The notes beneath the pieces are model-generated. The model saw nothing but the letters and a program-made list of their open reading frames with translations. It was not told where the DNA came from and did not search any database. Positions 24,747 to 32,327 of a DNA stretch of 43,969 bases are shown piece after piece (the first letter of the stretch is position 1; every line of letters begins with the position of its first letter). Origin of the DNA: an uncultured Clostridia bacterium (lineage in GTDB: Bacteria; Bacillota; Clostridia; Oscillospirales; Ruminococcaceae); NCBI GenBank assembly GCA_944385905.1, contig CALWZA010000039.1, positions 1 to 43,969 on the forward strand. The letters run 5' to 3'. A program made the position numbers and the translations under genes.

Positions 24747-25469
24747 TTAATTCGCAACGTACATTTGCTTGTATGGGTTTTTGCTGTCCGGAGTAACCAC
24801 CGTAAATTCAGCGTTCATTATCATATCAGCGTCAGCGCCGAACGCCTTGCAATATTCTTCAACATATTTTCTAAGCTCGCTCAAATCGCTTTCGGAGGCT
24901 TTTCTTGCCGTAACCTGACTTGGGAAAATCACGTTTTTGCAGCCTGAACGCAGGAACATTTTTCCGCCGTGCATTCCCGTACAGGGGAAGTTTCCGACGA
25001 TTTTTCTTTCACCGCATCCAAGTCCCAAAACTACAATTACTCCGCCCGCCTGATACTCTCCGAGAAAGCTTCCGGCTGTTTTTCCGATAACAATTGCAGG
25101 AATTTTTTCCTTATACTCCTTCATATGTATTCCGGCACGGTAACCGGCGTTTCCCTCAACAAGTATCATTCCGCCTCTCATAGCGTAGCCTGCGGCGTCG
25201 CCGATGTTTCCTTTTACAATGATTTTTCCCTCGTTCATTGTGTCGCCGACCGCGTCCTGAGCGTTGGCGTTTACAGTAATCGTCGCTCCGTTAAGATACG
25301 CGCCGAGTGCGTTTCCCGGTACTCCCTCAATAACGAGATTTTTATCTGACATTCCCGCAGCGATAAAGCGCTGACCGCAGCAGCCCGAAAGAGTGATATC
25401 CCTGTCGCTTTCACGCAGCTTCTCGTTTATTTCTTTATATCCAAGATCTTTTGCGTTTATAGATTTCAT
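24747..25469 (-). CDS. Glutamate synthase GXGXG domain protein (GltB3)
   Basis: A 240-residue protein equal to the C-terminal beta-helix domain of the GOGAT large subunit. It shows the repeated glycine pattern: GVPGNALGAYLNGATITVNA, GDTMNEGKIIVKGNIGDAAG, AMRGGMILVEGNAGYRAG and GEYQAGGVIVVLGLG. In full-length GOGAT this domain is structural and helps form the ammonia tunnel between the glutaminase and FMN sites. Here it is a separate gene, as in archaeal-type GOGAT. Its start overlaps the stop of the oxidoreductase gene (TAATG). Confidence 0.9.
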   Translation of the reverse strand: MKSINAKDLGYKEINEKLRESDRDITLSGCCGQRFIAAGMSDKNLVIEGVPGNALGAYLNGATITVNANAQDAVGDTMNEGKIIVKGNIGDAAGYAMRGGMILVEGNAGYRAGIHMKEYKEKIPAIVIGKTAGSFLGEYQAGGVIVVLGLGCGERKIVGNFPCTGMHGGKMFLRSGCKNVIFPSQVTARKASESDLSELRKYVEEYCKAFGADADMIMNAEFTVVTPDSKNPYKQMYVAN

Positions 25470-26701
25470 TATACCACACCTCCGAATTTTTTTCTACGTA
25501 TTTCGGGAGAAAAAGCTGCTGAAGATGAAATTTTTTTAAGTATTTCAAAATCGACAGTGTCAAGCGGCGTTTTTTCACGGACAAGAGAGGTGTATATTCC
25601 GGCTCTCTCTGTTTCGCCGAAAAGAATAAAGCCTGCCAAAAGTCCGTCTCGGACAAAAAAGCGTTTAAGCCCGTTTTCGGTTTTTTCCTCGAGCATTTCG
25701 CCGTCATAGCTTCCCGCCGTCATGATATGCAGTCCGAAAAAGCCTATTGAGTTCATCGGGACAGCCTTGTCGAAAACCTCTCTGCCGCCTGCCATGTTTA
25801 CTCCTGCCGCATGTCCCTGCATATAGGCGTTTGGCAAAAGCGCCAGAACCCTTTTTTGTCCGCAGGAAATGTCCATGCCCTCTGTGCAGTCGCCTGCCGC
25901 ATAGATATCTGAAACGGAGGTTTCCATTTTGTCGTTTACAATTATTCCTCTGTTGACCTCTCCGCCGATATCCTTTACCAAAGCGGTATTTGCACGGACT
26001 CCGACAGCAAGAACAAGCACGTCAAAATCAACCGTTTTTCCGCTTTTCATAATTGCTCTGTTTCCTTCAAACCGAGCCGGAGTGTCGCTGAGCATAAATT
26101 CTATTCCGTTGTCTTCAAGGTGCTTTTGCATAATCGGTGCGCACTCGCTGTCGAGAATACTTGAAAGCACCCTGTCCGCAAGGTCGCATACCGTTATGCT
26201 CTTTACTCTGCCGTGCAGACCCTCGGCGCATTTAAGTCCGATAAGCCCAGCGCCTACTATAAACACTCTGGAGTTTTCGTCTATCGCGTTTTCAAGCGCG
26301 AAAGTGTCGTCGAGTGTCATAAACGAAAACTTCTTTGATACTGTATCAAGCCCCTCAAACGGCGGCACAAACGGCTTTGATCCTGCGGCAACGCACACCG
26401 AATCATAAGGCAGCTCGGTTTTGTCGCTTAAAACGACCTTTTTTGATGATGTATCAATTTTTACAGCCTTTTTACCGTAAATCACTTCGCATTTCATTTT
26501 TTCATAGTAGTCATCACTGCGGTAATTCATTTTTGCTGGCGTTGTTTTTCCCTCAAGATAATATGAGATAAGAGGACGGCAGTAAACCGCATGATTTTCC
26601 TCCGAAACAACAGTGATTTTTGAATCTGCGTCAACGCTTCGTATTCCCTCTATACAGCCTGCCGCCGCAACTCCGTTGCCGATAATTACATACTGCTTCA
26701 T
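25469..26701 (-). CDS. FAD/NAD(P)-dependent oxidoreductase, probable GOGAT electron-input subunit
   Basis: A 410-residue pyridine nucleotide-disulphide oxidoreductase-family protein. The N-terminal FAD site is IIGNGVAAAGCIEGIRS, the NAD(P) site is VFIVGAGLIGLKCAEGL, and the second FAD motif is SDIYAAGDCTEGMD. It belongs to the rubredoxin/nitrite-reductase-type NADH oxidase group rather than to classical GltD. Placed between a polyferredoxin and gltB3, it probably feeds NAD(P)H electrons through the ferredoxin to the FMN/Fe-S GltB2, replacing the usual beta subunit. It overlaps both neighbours, so stoichiometric expression is likely. Confidence 0.85.
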   Translation of the reverse strand: MKQYVIIGNGVAAAGCIEGIRSVDADSKITVVSEENHAVYCRPLISYYLEGKTTPAKMNYRSDDYYEKMKCEVIYGKKAVKIDTSSKKVVLSDKTELPYDSVCVAAGSKPFVPPFEGLDTVSKKFSFMTLDDTFALENAIDENSRVFIVGAGLIGLKCAEGLHGRVKSITVCDLADRVLSSILDSECAPIMQKHLEDNGIEFMLSDTPARFEGNRAIMKSGKTVDFDVLVLAVGVRANTALVKDIGGEVNRGIIVNDKMETSVSDIYAAGDCTEGMDISCGQKRVLALLPNAYMQGHAAGVNMAGGREVFDKAVPMNSIGFFGLHIMTAGSYDGEMLEEKTENGLKRFFVRDGLLAGFILFGETERAGIYTSLVREKTPLDTVDFEILKKISSSAAFSPEIRRKKFGGVV

Positions 26702-27138
26702 TTTTCCTCTCCCCTTTCCTCATAAACAATCGCCCTGTTCGGACAGCCTAAAACGCATGCCGGCTCTCCGCATGAATTTTCAAGACAAAGCTCGCACTTT
26801 TGCATTATTCCGTTTTCGCCGGCGGACAAAGCTCCGTAAGGACATACCAAAACGCATGTAAGACAGCCTACGCATTTGTTTTTGTCGATTTTAACAACTC
26901 CGTCCTTTTGTGAAATCGCACCCGCTATACAGCTCTTTACGCAGATAGGGTCTGTGCAGTGGCGGCAGGAAACAGCAAACGATATTTTATCTTTGCCCTC
27001 AACATGTATTCTCGGAAAGATTTTCTTGCCCTTGAGCGCGTCAGTCATATACTTCATTCCCGAATTGGCGAACGCGCAGTTATATTCGCAAAGGTGACAG
27101 CCAAGGCACCACTCTTCATTAACATATACTCGTTTCAT
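26698..27138 (-). CDS. Polyferredoxin (DMSO-reductase/HycB-like 4Fe-4S protein)
   Basis: A 146-residue iron-sulphur protein from ATG 27138; an upstream in-frame start at 27177 would overlap gltB2, and GGGAGAG lies just before 27138. Four cysteine clusters are visible: CLGCHLCEYNC, CRHCTDPICVKSC, CVGCLTCVLVC and CELC...CGEPACVLGC, the arrangement of four-cluster electron-transfer subunits such as HycB or DmsB. Lying between the GOGAT catalytic subunit and an FAD oxidoreductase, it should carry electrons between them. Four-base overlap with the next gene. Confidence 0.87.
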   Translation of the reverse strand: MKRVYVNEEWCLGCHLCEYNCAFANSGMKYMTDALKGKKIFPRIHVEGKDKISFAVSCRHCTDPICVKSCIAGAISQKDGVVKIDKNKCVGCLTCVLVCPYGALSAGENGIMQKCELCLENSCGEPACVLGCPNRAIVYEERGEEK

Positions 27139-27142
27139 ATTA

Positions 27143-28648
27143 TCACTCTCCCGCATGAGAGATACCAAGTATCTCAAGTTCTTTTTCAGTCATGCCTACT
27201 CCTCTGAGCATCAGACGGTTTCCTCTGAGCGATTCAATGGAATTAATACCCATTCCGCCCATAAGCTCCTTGATTTCGTGCTGCCATGCGTGCATAAGGT
27301 TTACAAGTCTCTCGCTTCCGATATCAGGATTAAGACGTTTTACAAGGTCAGGTCTCTGGGTCGCGATACCCCAGTTGCACTTGCCGGTCTGACAGGTGCG
27401 GCAAAGGTGGCATCCCAAAGCAAGCAGAGCCGCTGTCGCTATATAGCAGGCGTCAGCTCCGAGAGCAACAGCCTTTACAACATCGGCGGCGCTTCGGATA
27501 CTTCCTCCGACTACAAGCGAAACATTGTTTCTTATTCCCTCATCTCTGAGTCTCTGGTCAACCGCCGCCAAAGCAAGCTCTATCGGTATTCCGACATTAT
27601 CACGAATACGTGTCGGAGCCGCTCCCGTTCCTCCTCTGAAGCCGTCGATAGCTATAACGTCAGCTCCGCTTCTCGCGATTCCGCTGGCGATTGCGGCAAT
27701 GTTATGAACAGCCGCTACCTTTACTATTACGGGCTTTTTATACTCTGTCGCTTCCTTGAGTGAAAAAACAAGCTGACGAAGGTCTTCAATTGAATAAATG
27801 TCGTGGTGCGGCGCGGGAGAAATCGCGTCGCTTCCCTCGGGAATCATACGGGTGCGTGAAACGTCTCCGACAATTTTCGCTCCGGGAAGATGTCCTCCGA
27901 TACCCGGCTTTGCACCCTGTCCCATTTTTATTTCAATTGCCGCTCCTGCTTTAAGGTAGTCCTCGTGAACTCCGAAACGTCCCGAAGCAACCTGAACTAT
28001 TGTATTGTCGCCGTAGCAGTAAAAATCCTCGTGCAGTCCGCCCTCGCCTGTATTATAGAGTATTCCGAGCTCAGTCGCGGCTCTTGCCAGCGAAGCGTGG
28101 GCGTTGTAGCTGATTGAGCCGTAGCTCATCGCAGAAAACATAACCGGCATTGAAAGCTCTATCTGCGGCGGAAGCTCACATTTGAGATTTCCTTTTTCAT
28201 CTCTCTCAACCTTCTCGGGCTTTTTGCCCAAAAACACCTTTGTTTCCATCGGTTCGCGGAGAGGGTCGATAGGCGGGTTTGTTACCTGTGAAGCGTTTAT
28301 AAGTATCTTGTCCCAGTAAACGGGAAGCGGTTTCGGGTTTCCCATCGAGGAAAGTAGTACTCCTCCGCTTGCCGCCTGCTTATATATTTCTTTAATGGTA
28401 TCGTTTTGCCAGTTTGCGTTTTCTCTCAGAGTACAGTCGCTTTTGACAATTTTCAGCGCCCTTGTCGGGCAAAGAGTTACGCATCTCTGACAATTTACGC
28501 ATTTTGTTTCATCGGCCATCATAACGCCCTTTTCGGCGTTGTAGCTGTGCACCTCGTTTGCGCACTGCCTTTCGCACACACGGCACGCAATGCAGCGGCT
28601 TTCGTTTCGGATGACCTCAAATTCAGGATATACAAAATCTATACTCAT
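27143..28648 (-). CDS. Glutamate synthase catalytic (FMN) subunit, archaeal type (GltB2)
   Basis: A 501-residue protein with two N-terminal 4Fe-4S motifs (C19/22/25/29 in CIACRVCERQC and C50/53/56/60 in CVNCQRCVTLCP), then a TIM-barrel FMN domain (MPVMFSAMSYGSISYNAHAS, GQGAKPGIGGHLPG, AIDGFRGGTGAAPTR) and the 3Fe-4S loop CHLCRTCQTGKCNWG (about residues 412-426). It makes glutamate from 2-oxoglutarate and the ammonia delivered from glutamine. The added ferredoxin domain and lack of glutaminase and GXGXG domains mark the split archaeal-type enzyme. Its start overlaps the gltB1 stop (TGATG). Confidence 0.92.
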   Translation of the reverse strand: MSIDFVYPEFEVIRNESRCIACRVCERQCANEVHSYNAEKGVMMADETKCVNCQRCVTLCPTRALKIVKSDCTLRENANWQNDTIKEIYKQAASGGVLLSSMGNPKPLPVYWDKILINASQVTNPPIDPLREPMETKVFLGKKPEKVERDEKGNLKCELPPQIELSMPVMFSAMSYGSISYNAHASLARAATELGILYNTGEGGLHEDFYCYGDNTIVQVASGRFGVHEDYLKAGAAIEIKMGQGAKPGIGGHLPGAKIVGDVSRTRMIPEGSDAISPAPHHDIYSIEDLRQLVFSLKEATEYKKPVIVKVAAVHNIAAIASGIARSGADVIAIDGFRGGTGAAPTRIRDNVGIPIELALAAVDQRLRDEGIRNNVSLVVGGSIRSAADVVKAVALGADACYIATAALLALGCHLCRTCQTGKCNWGIATQRPDLVKRLNPDIGSERLVNLMHAWQHEIKELMGGMGINSIESLRGNRLMLRGVGMTEKELEILGISHAGE

Positions 28649-29742
28649 CAGTATGCACCGTCCTTTACACGTACTATTACAGGCTCGCCGCCGGCAGGCG
28701 CCCAGATATTCTGCGCGTCAGGCTCCATCGTGCGTATAGCCGCTTCTTCGCTGGCTATATAAACCTTGTCGTCTTTTTCGCCGACAACCATCGAGCGCAG
28801 CTTCAAGCGGTCGTTGAGAGCCATAAGTCCTCCGTCAAAGCCGAACACTATTGAAAAAGGTCCTGTTATCAGCAGACTCGGAAACATTGTCCGAAGATAT
28901 ATATGCTTGTTTTTGTCATCAATATCGGTTTTGCCCTCAATTGTGCTCCAGAAAGGAGCGGCGATAACGCTTGCGGCTTCGCTTAAGCTCAGGCCCTGAA
29001 CTCTCAGAAGGTAGTCCATTATATATGTAATAACCTCCGTGTCGGTCTGAAGCGTACATTTATATCCGAACATTTCTATAAATCTTCTGTTTGCGTCATA
29101 TGAGGAAATCTCGCCGTTGTGAACAATTGACCAGTCGAGCAGAGTAAACGGATGAGCTCCTCCCCACCAGCCGGGGGTGTTTGTCGGATATCTTCCGTGA
29201 GCTGTCCATGAATAGCCCTCGTATTCCTCTAATTTATAAAACACTCCTACATCCTCGGGAAATCCTACCGCCTTGAAGGTTCCCATGTTCTTTCCGCTTG
29301 AAAAAACATATGCGCCGTGCATTTCTGTATTTATCTTCATCACGGTTTTGGCGACAAACTCTTTTTCGTCAACCTGCATAGACGCAAGCACTGATTTTAA
29401 AGGAGCAACGAAATATCTCCATATGATAGGCTCATCGGTTATCTGCGGTATTTTGCGGGTCGGAATGATTTCCGACTTTACTATTTCAAAACGCTCCTTT
29501 AAAAATACCTCGCAGTTTTTGCGTGTTTCCCTTTTGTCAAAAAACATATGCAGAGCGTAAAACTCCTTATATTCCGGATAAATTCCGTAGCCCGCAAATC
29601 CGCCTCCGAGTCCGTTTGAACGGTCGTGCATCGGCTTCATGGAATTTGTAATCATCTCTCCGGACATTCTGTTGCCTTCTTTAGATATAACGGCCGCTAT
29701 AGCGCATCCGGAAGGAATTCTTATTTGACCTTCTTTTTTCAT
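28648..29742 (-). CDS. Glutamate synthase glutaminase subunit, class II amidotransferase (GltB1)
   Basis: A 364-residue class II glutamine amidotransferase, first gene of the operon. The nucleophilic Cys is at position 13 (PSGCAIAAV), so a 12-residue propeptide is probably removed. Other family features: MHDRSNGLGGGFAGYGIYPE, the substrate loop HGRYPTNTPGWWGGAHPF and HNGEISSYDANRRF. It releases ammonia from glutamine for GltB2. The order gltB1-gltB2-ferredoxin-oxidoreductase-gltB3-glnA-ANTAR on one transcript couples glutamine production and use. Confidence 0.9.
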   Translation of the reverse strand: MKKEGQIRIPSGCAIAAVISKEGNRMSGEMITNSMKPMHDRSNGLGGGFAGYGIYPEYKEFYALHMFFDKRETRKNCEVFLKERFEIVKSEIIPTRKIPQITDEPIIWRYFVAPLKSVLASMQVDEKEFVAKTVMKINTEMHGAYVFSSGKNMGTFKAVGFPEDVGVFYKLEEYEGYSWTAHGRYPTNTPGWWGGAHPFTLLDWSIVHNGEISSYDANRRFIEMFGYKCTLQTDTEVITYIMDYLLRVQGLSLSEAASVIAAPFWSTIEGKTDIDDKNKHIYLRTMFPSLLITGPFSIVFGFDGGLMALNDRLKLRSMVVGEKDDKVYIASEEAAIRTMEPDAQNIWAPAGGEPVIVRVKDGAY

Positions 29743-29776
29743 ATAGGCTCTTTCCTTTCAGGATAAAATTAAATAC

Positions 29777-29835
29777 AAAGGCGCTCATTTCAATGCGGAA
29801 TAATCCCGCACCGAAATGAACGCCTTTGCTCACTT
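29777..29835 (-). promoter_or_regulatory. gltB leader: ANTAR-type hexaloop hairpin overlapping a terminator-like stem
   Basis: On the minus strand RNA begins near 29835. It can fold AAGTGAGC (29835-29828), loop AAAGGC (29827-29822), GTTCATTT (29821-29814), an 8-bp stem with a hexaloop having A1 and G4. Alternatively AAAGGCGTTCATTTC (29827-29813) pairs with GAAATGAGCGCCTTT (29791-29777) in a long hairpin with a GC-rich inner stem. The two folds exclude each other. The U-tract after the long hairpin is imperfect (GTATTTAATTTTATCC). This is the arrangement expected of an ANTAR-controlled attenuator. Confidence 0.65.
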
Positions 29836-29841
29836 GCAAGT

Positions 29842-29870
29842 ATTATATACCTGCAATTGCATTTTGTCAA
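29842..29870 (-). promoter_or_regulatory. Promoter of the gltB-glnA operon
   Basis: Consensus sigma-A promoter on the minus strand: TTGACA (29870-29865), 17-base spacer, TATAAT (29847-29842). The spacer ends AATTGCAGGTA, closely matching the spacer of the divergent glnN promoter. Confidence 0.85.
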
Positions 29871-29930
29871 TACCTCAATAAAAAAATTTTTTAAATTTGC
29901 AAGTTTTCAAAAAAAAATTGCAAAAAGGGG

Positions 29931-29959
29931 TTGACAAATCAAAATTGCGGGTGTATAAT
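29931..29959 (+). promoter_or_regulatory. Promoter of glnN
   Basis: Consensus promoter TTGACA (29931-29936), 17-base spacer ending AATTGCGGGTG, TATAAT (29954-29959). The transcription start is expected near 29966, giving a leader of about 218 bases with two terminators. Confidence 0.88.
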
Positions 29960-29966
29960 GCATCAC

Positions 29967-30025
29967 ATAAAGGCAAGGGCGTCTTTAAGGAACATAAAAA
30001 CTCCTTAAAGACGTTTATCTTTTTT
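29967..30025 (+). promoter_or_regulatory. glnN leader attenuator 1: ANTAR-type hairpin plus intrinsic terminator
   Basis: Right at the predicted transcript start, TAAAGGC (29968-29974), loop AAGGGC (29975-29980) and GTCTTTA (29981-29987) form a 7-bp hairpin with an A1/G4 hexaloop. Its 3' arm is also the start of a strong terminator: GTCTTTAAGGA (29981-29991) with TCCTTAAAGAC (30002-30012), then TTTATCTTTTTT. The two folds exclude each other. A terminator within about 60 bases of the start will block most transcripts unless the small hairpin is stabilised. Confidence 0.75.
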
Positions 30026-30093
30026 CAATACCTAAAGCCGAAAAGTCATTAATGTTTCCCAAAGGTAATGACAATTCAATAACTCAACAATTT

Positions 30094-30155
30094 ATAAAGG
30101 CAAAGGCGTCTTTAGTGAAACTACCCATTAAAGAAGTCTTTGTCTTTATTTTTTG
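30094..30155 (+). promoter_or_regulatory. glnN leader attenuator 2: second ANTAR-type hairpin plus terminator
   Basis: A 21-base near-copy of 29967-29987 (one mismatch). TAAAGGC (30095-30101), loop AAAGGC (30102-30107), GTCTTTA (30108-30114). The alternative terminator pairs 96-99, 101-105 and 109-114 (numbers within 30000s) with 30144-30147, 30138-30142 and 30129-30134, followed by ATTTTTTG. It lies 30 bases before the glnN start. Two successive attenuators of the same design control one gene. Confidence 0.75.
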
Positions 30156-30183
30156 AAAAACAAATCAAAAAGGAGAATGTTTT

Positions 30184-32280
30184 ATGGCAACAGTATCTGA
30201 TTATTTCGGAAGTCTCGTTTTCGACGACAGAGTTATGAAAGCGAATCTGTCGGCAGAGGTTTACACCTCCCTTAAGAAAACAATTGACGAGGGCGCTCAG
30301 CTCGACATCGGTGTAGCGAACGCTGTGGCGGTTGCGATGAAAGACTGGGCTGTGGCGAACGGAGCTACTCATTACACTCACTGGTTCCAGCCTCTGACAG
30401 GTATTACCGCCGAAAAGCACGACAGCTTCATTTCTCCATCTCCTGACGGAGGAGTCATAATGGAGTTTTCGGGTAAAGAACTTATCAAAGGCGAGCCGGA
30501 CGCTTCATCTTTCCCTTCTGGCGGACTGAGAGCGACATTTGAGGCAAGAGGATATACCGCATGGGATCCCACCTCATACGCATTCATCAAAGGCAAAACG
30601 CTCTGCATTCCAACAGCTTTCTGTTCCTACGGCGGAGAGGCGCTTGACAAGAAAACCCCTCTTCTTCGCTCTATGGAGGCTCTTAACAAGCAGGCTATGC
30701 GTATACTTAAGCTTTTTGGCAATGATACCGCTAAATGCATTCGTTCATCTGTCGGACCTGAGCAGGAGTACTTCCTTATCACTAAAGAAATGTACGATCA
30801 GCGTCCCGACCTTCGCTTTACCGGACGCACACTGTTCGGAGCTAAGCCGCCGAAAGGTCAGGAAATGGATGACCACTACTTCGGAGTTATTAAACCGAGA
30901 GTTGCGTCTTACATGGAAGAGCTTAACCACGAGCTTTGGAAACTCGGAATTTTCGCTAAAACCGAGCACAACGAGGTAGCCCCCGCTCAGCATGAGCTCG
31001 CTCCCATTTATACAACAACTAATATCGCAACCGATCACAACCAGCTTACAATGGAAATCATGCAGAAAGTCGCTTCAAAGCACGGACTTGTATGTCTGCT
31101 TCACGAAAAGCCGTTTGCGGGAGTTAACGGAAGCGGAAAACACAACAACTGGTCGATTGCGACAGACACCGGCGTAAACCTTCTCTCACCCGGAGAAACT
31201 CCATATGAAAACGCTCAGTTCCTTTTGTTCCTCTGCGCGGTAATCAAGGCTGTTGACGACTATCAGGATCTTTTGAGAATCGCGGTAGCTACCGCAGGAA
31301 ACGACCACAGGCTCGGAGCAAACGAAGCTCCTCCGGCTGTTGTTTCAATCTTCCTCGGCGATGAGCTCAACGCTGTTTTGGAGGCAATTGAGACGGGAAC
31401 CGCTTACAAAGGCGCTGAAAAAATTCAAATGAAACTCGGCGTTGACGTTTTGCCTAAGTTTAACAGAGATACAACCGACCGTAACCGCACATCGCCGTTC
31501 GCGTTTACTGGAAACAAGTTTGAGTTCCGTATGCTCGGCTCAAGCAACAGCATTGCCTGCGCTAACATAATGCTCAACTCCGCGGTTGCCGAATCGCTAA
31601 AGATTTATGCCGACAGACTTGAAAAAGCAGAAAACTTTGAAACTACGCTTCAGGAAATGATTAAAAAGACCATTAAAGACCACAAGCGCATCATCTTTAA
31701 CGGAAACGGCTACGACGACGCTTGGATTAAGGAAGCAACAGAAAAGAGAGGCCTGCTCAACTACCGCACAACTCCTGACTGTATGCCTCACCTTCTTGAC
31801 AAGAAAAATGTTGACATGCTAACCGCTCACAAGGTTTATTCTGAGGCAGAGCTTAAATCCAGATGTGAGATTATGCTTGAGAACTACTGCAAAACAGTTG
31901 TCATTGAGGCGAACACAATGGTTGAAATGGCAAAAACACAAATAGCTCCGGCTGTTGAAACCTATGTCGCTGAATTGGCCAAGACGGCAGCTGCCAAAAA
32001 ATCGTTTGACCCGTCTATCGCCTGCGGTTATGAAACCTCGGTTATTAAAAAGCTTTCTTCTCTTACAGACGCAATTTATTCACGTGCCGAAGATCTTGAG
32101 GACGCACTGATGGCTCTTCATAAAGCTGAGGACATTACCGCCGAATCATACATGATCCGCGATACGGTTCTTGCTAAAATGAGTGAACTCAGGCTTCCAT
32201 GCGACGAGGCTGAAACTCTTACGGCTAAAAAATACTGGCCGTTCCCGACATACGGCGATCTGCTGTTCGGGGTCAGATAA
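30184..32280 (+). CDS. glnN: Glutamine synthetase type III
   Basis: A 698-residue GSIII, the large form of glutamine synthetase found in Bacteroides, clostridia and cyanobacteria; the length is typical. Features: [18 protein letters not shown] near the N-terminus, [32 protein letters not shown] (catalytic Glu), [36 protein letters not shown] and [29 protein letters not shown] precedes the ATG. It is followed after about 47 bases by the ammonium channel gene and is probably co-transcribed. Its leader contains two attenuators matching ANTAR targets. Confidence 0.96.
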   Translation: MATVSDYFGSLVFDDRVMKANLSAEVYTSLKKTIDEGAQLDIGVANAVAVAMKDWAVANGATHYTHWFQPLTGITAEKHDSFISPSPDGGVIMEFSGKELIKGEPDASSFPSGGLRATFEARGYTAWDPTSYAFIKGKTLCIPTAFCSYGGEALDKKTPLLRSMEALNKQAMRILKLFGNDTAKCIRSSVGPEQEYFLITKEMYDQRPDLRFTGRTLFGAKPPKGQEMDDHYFGVIKPRVASYMEELNHELWKLGIFAKTEHNEVAPAQHELAPIYTTTNIATDHNQLTMEIMQKVASKHGLVCLLHEKPFAGVNGSGKHNNWSIATDTGVNLLSPGETPYENAQFLLFLCAVIKAVDDYQDLLRIAVATAGNDHRLGANEAPPAVVSIFLGDELNAVLEAIETGTAYKGAEKIQMKLGVDVLPKFNRDTTDRNRTSPFAFTGNKFEFRMLGSSNSIACANIMLNSAVAESLKIYADRLEKAENFETTLQEMIKKTIKDHKRIIFNGNGYDDAWIKEATEKRGLLNYRTTPDCMPHLLDKKNVDMLTAHKVYSEAELKSRCEIMLENYCKTVVIEANTMVEMAKTQIAPAVETYVAELAKTAAAKKSFDPSIACGYETSVIKKLSSLTDAIYSRAEDLEDALMALHKAEDITAESYMIRDTVLAKMSELRLPCDEAETLTAKKYWPFPTYGDLLFGVR

Positions 32281-32327
32281 TAAAAGCACTATAAATTATT
32301 ACATTAATTAAATTGGAGATGATTGAC

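Noticed and set aside
30040-30076. Hairpin GTCATTA/TAATGAC between the two glnN attenuators as a further ANTAR target.
   Set aside because: The loop is 14 bases, not a hexaloop, and lacks the A1/G4 arrangement.
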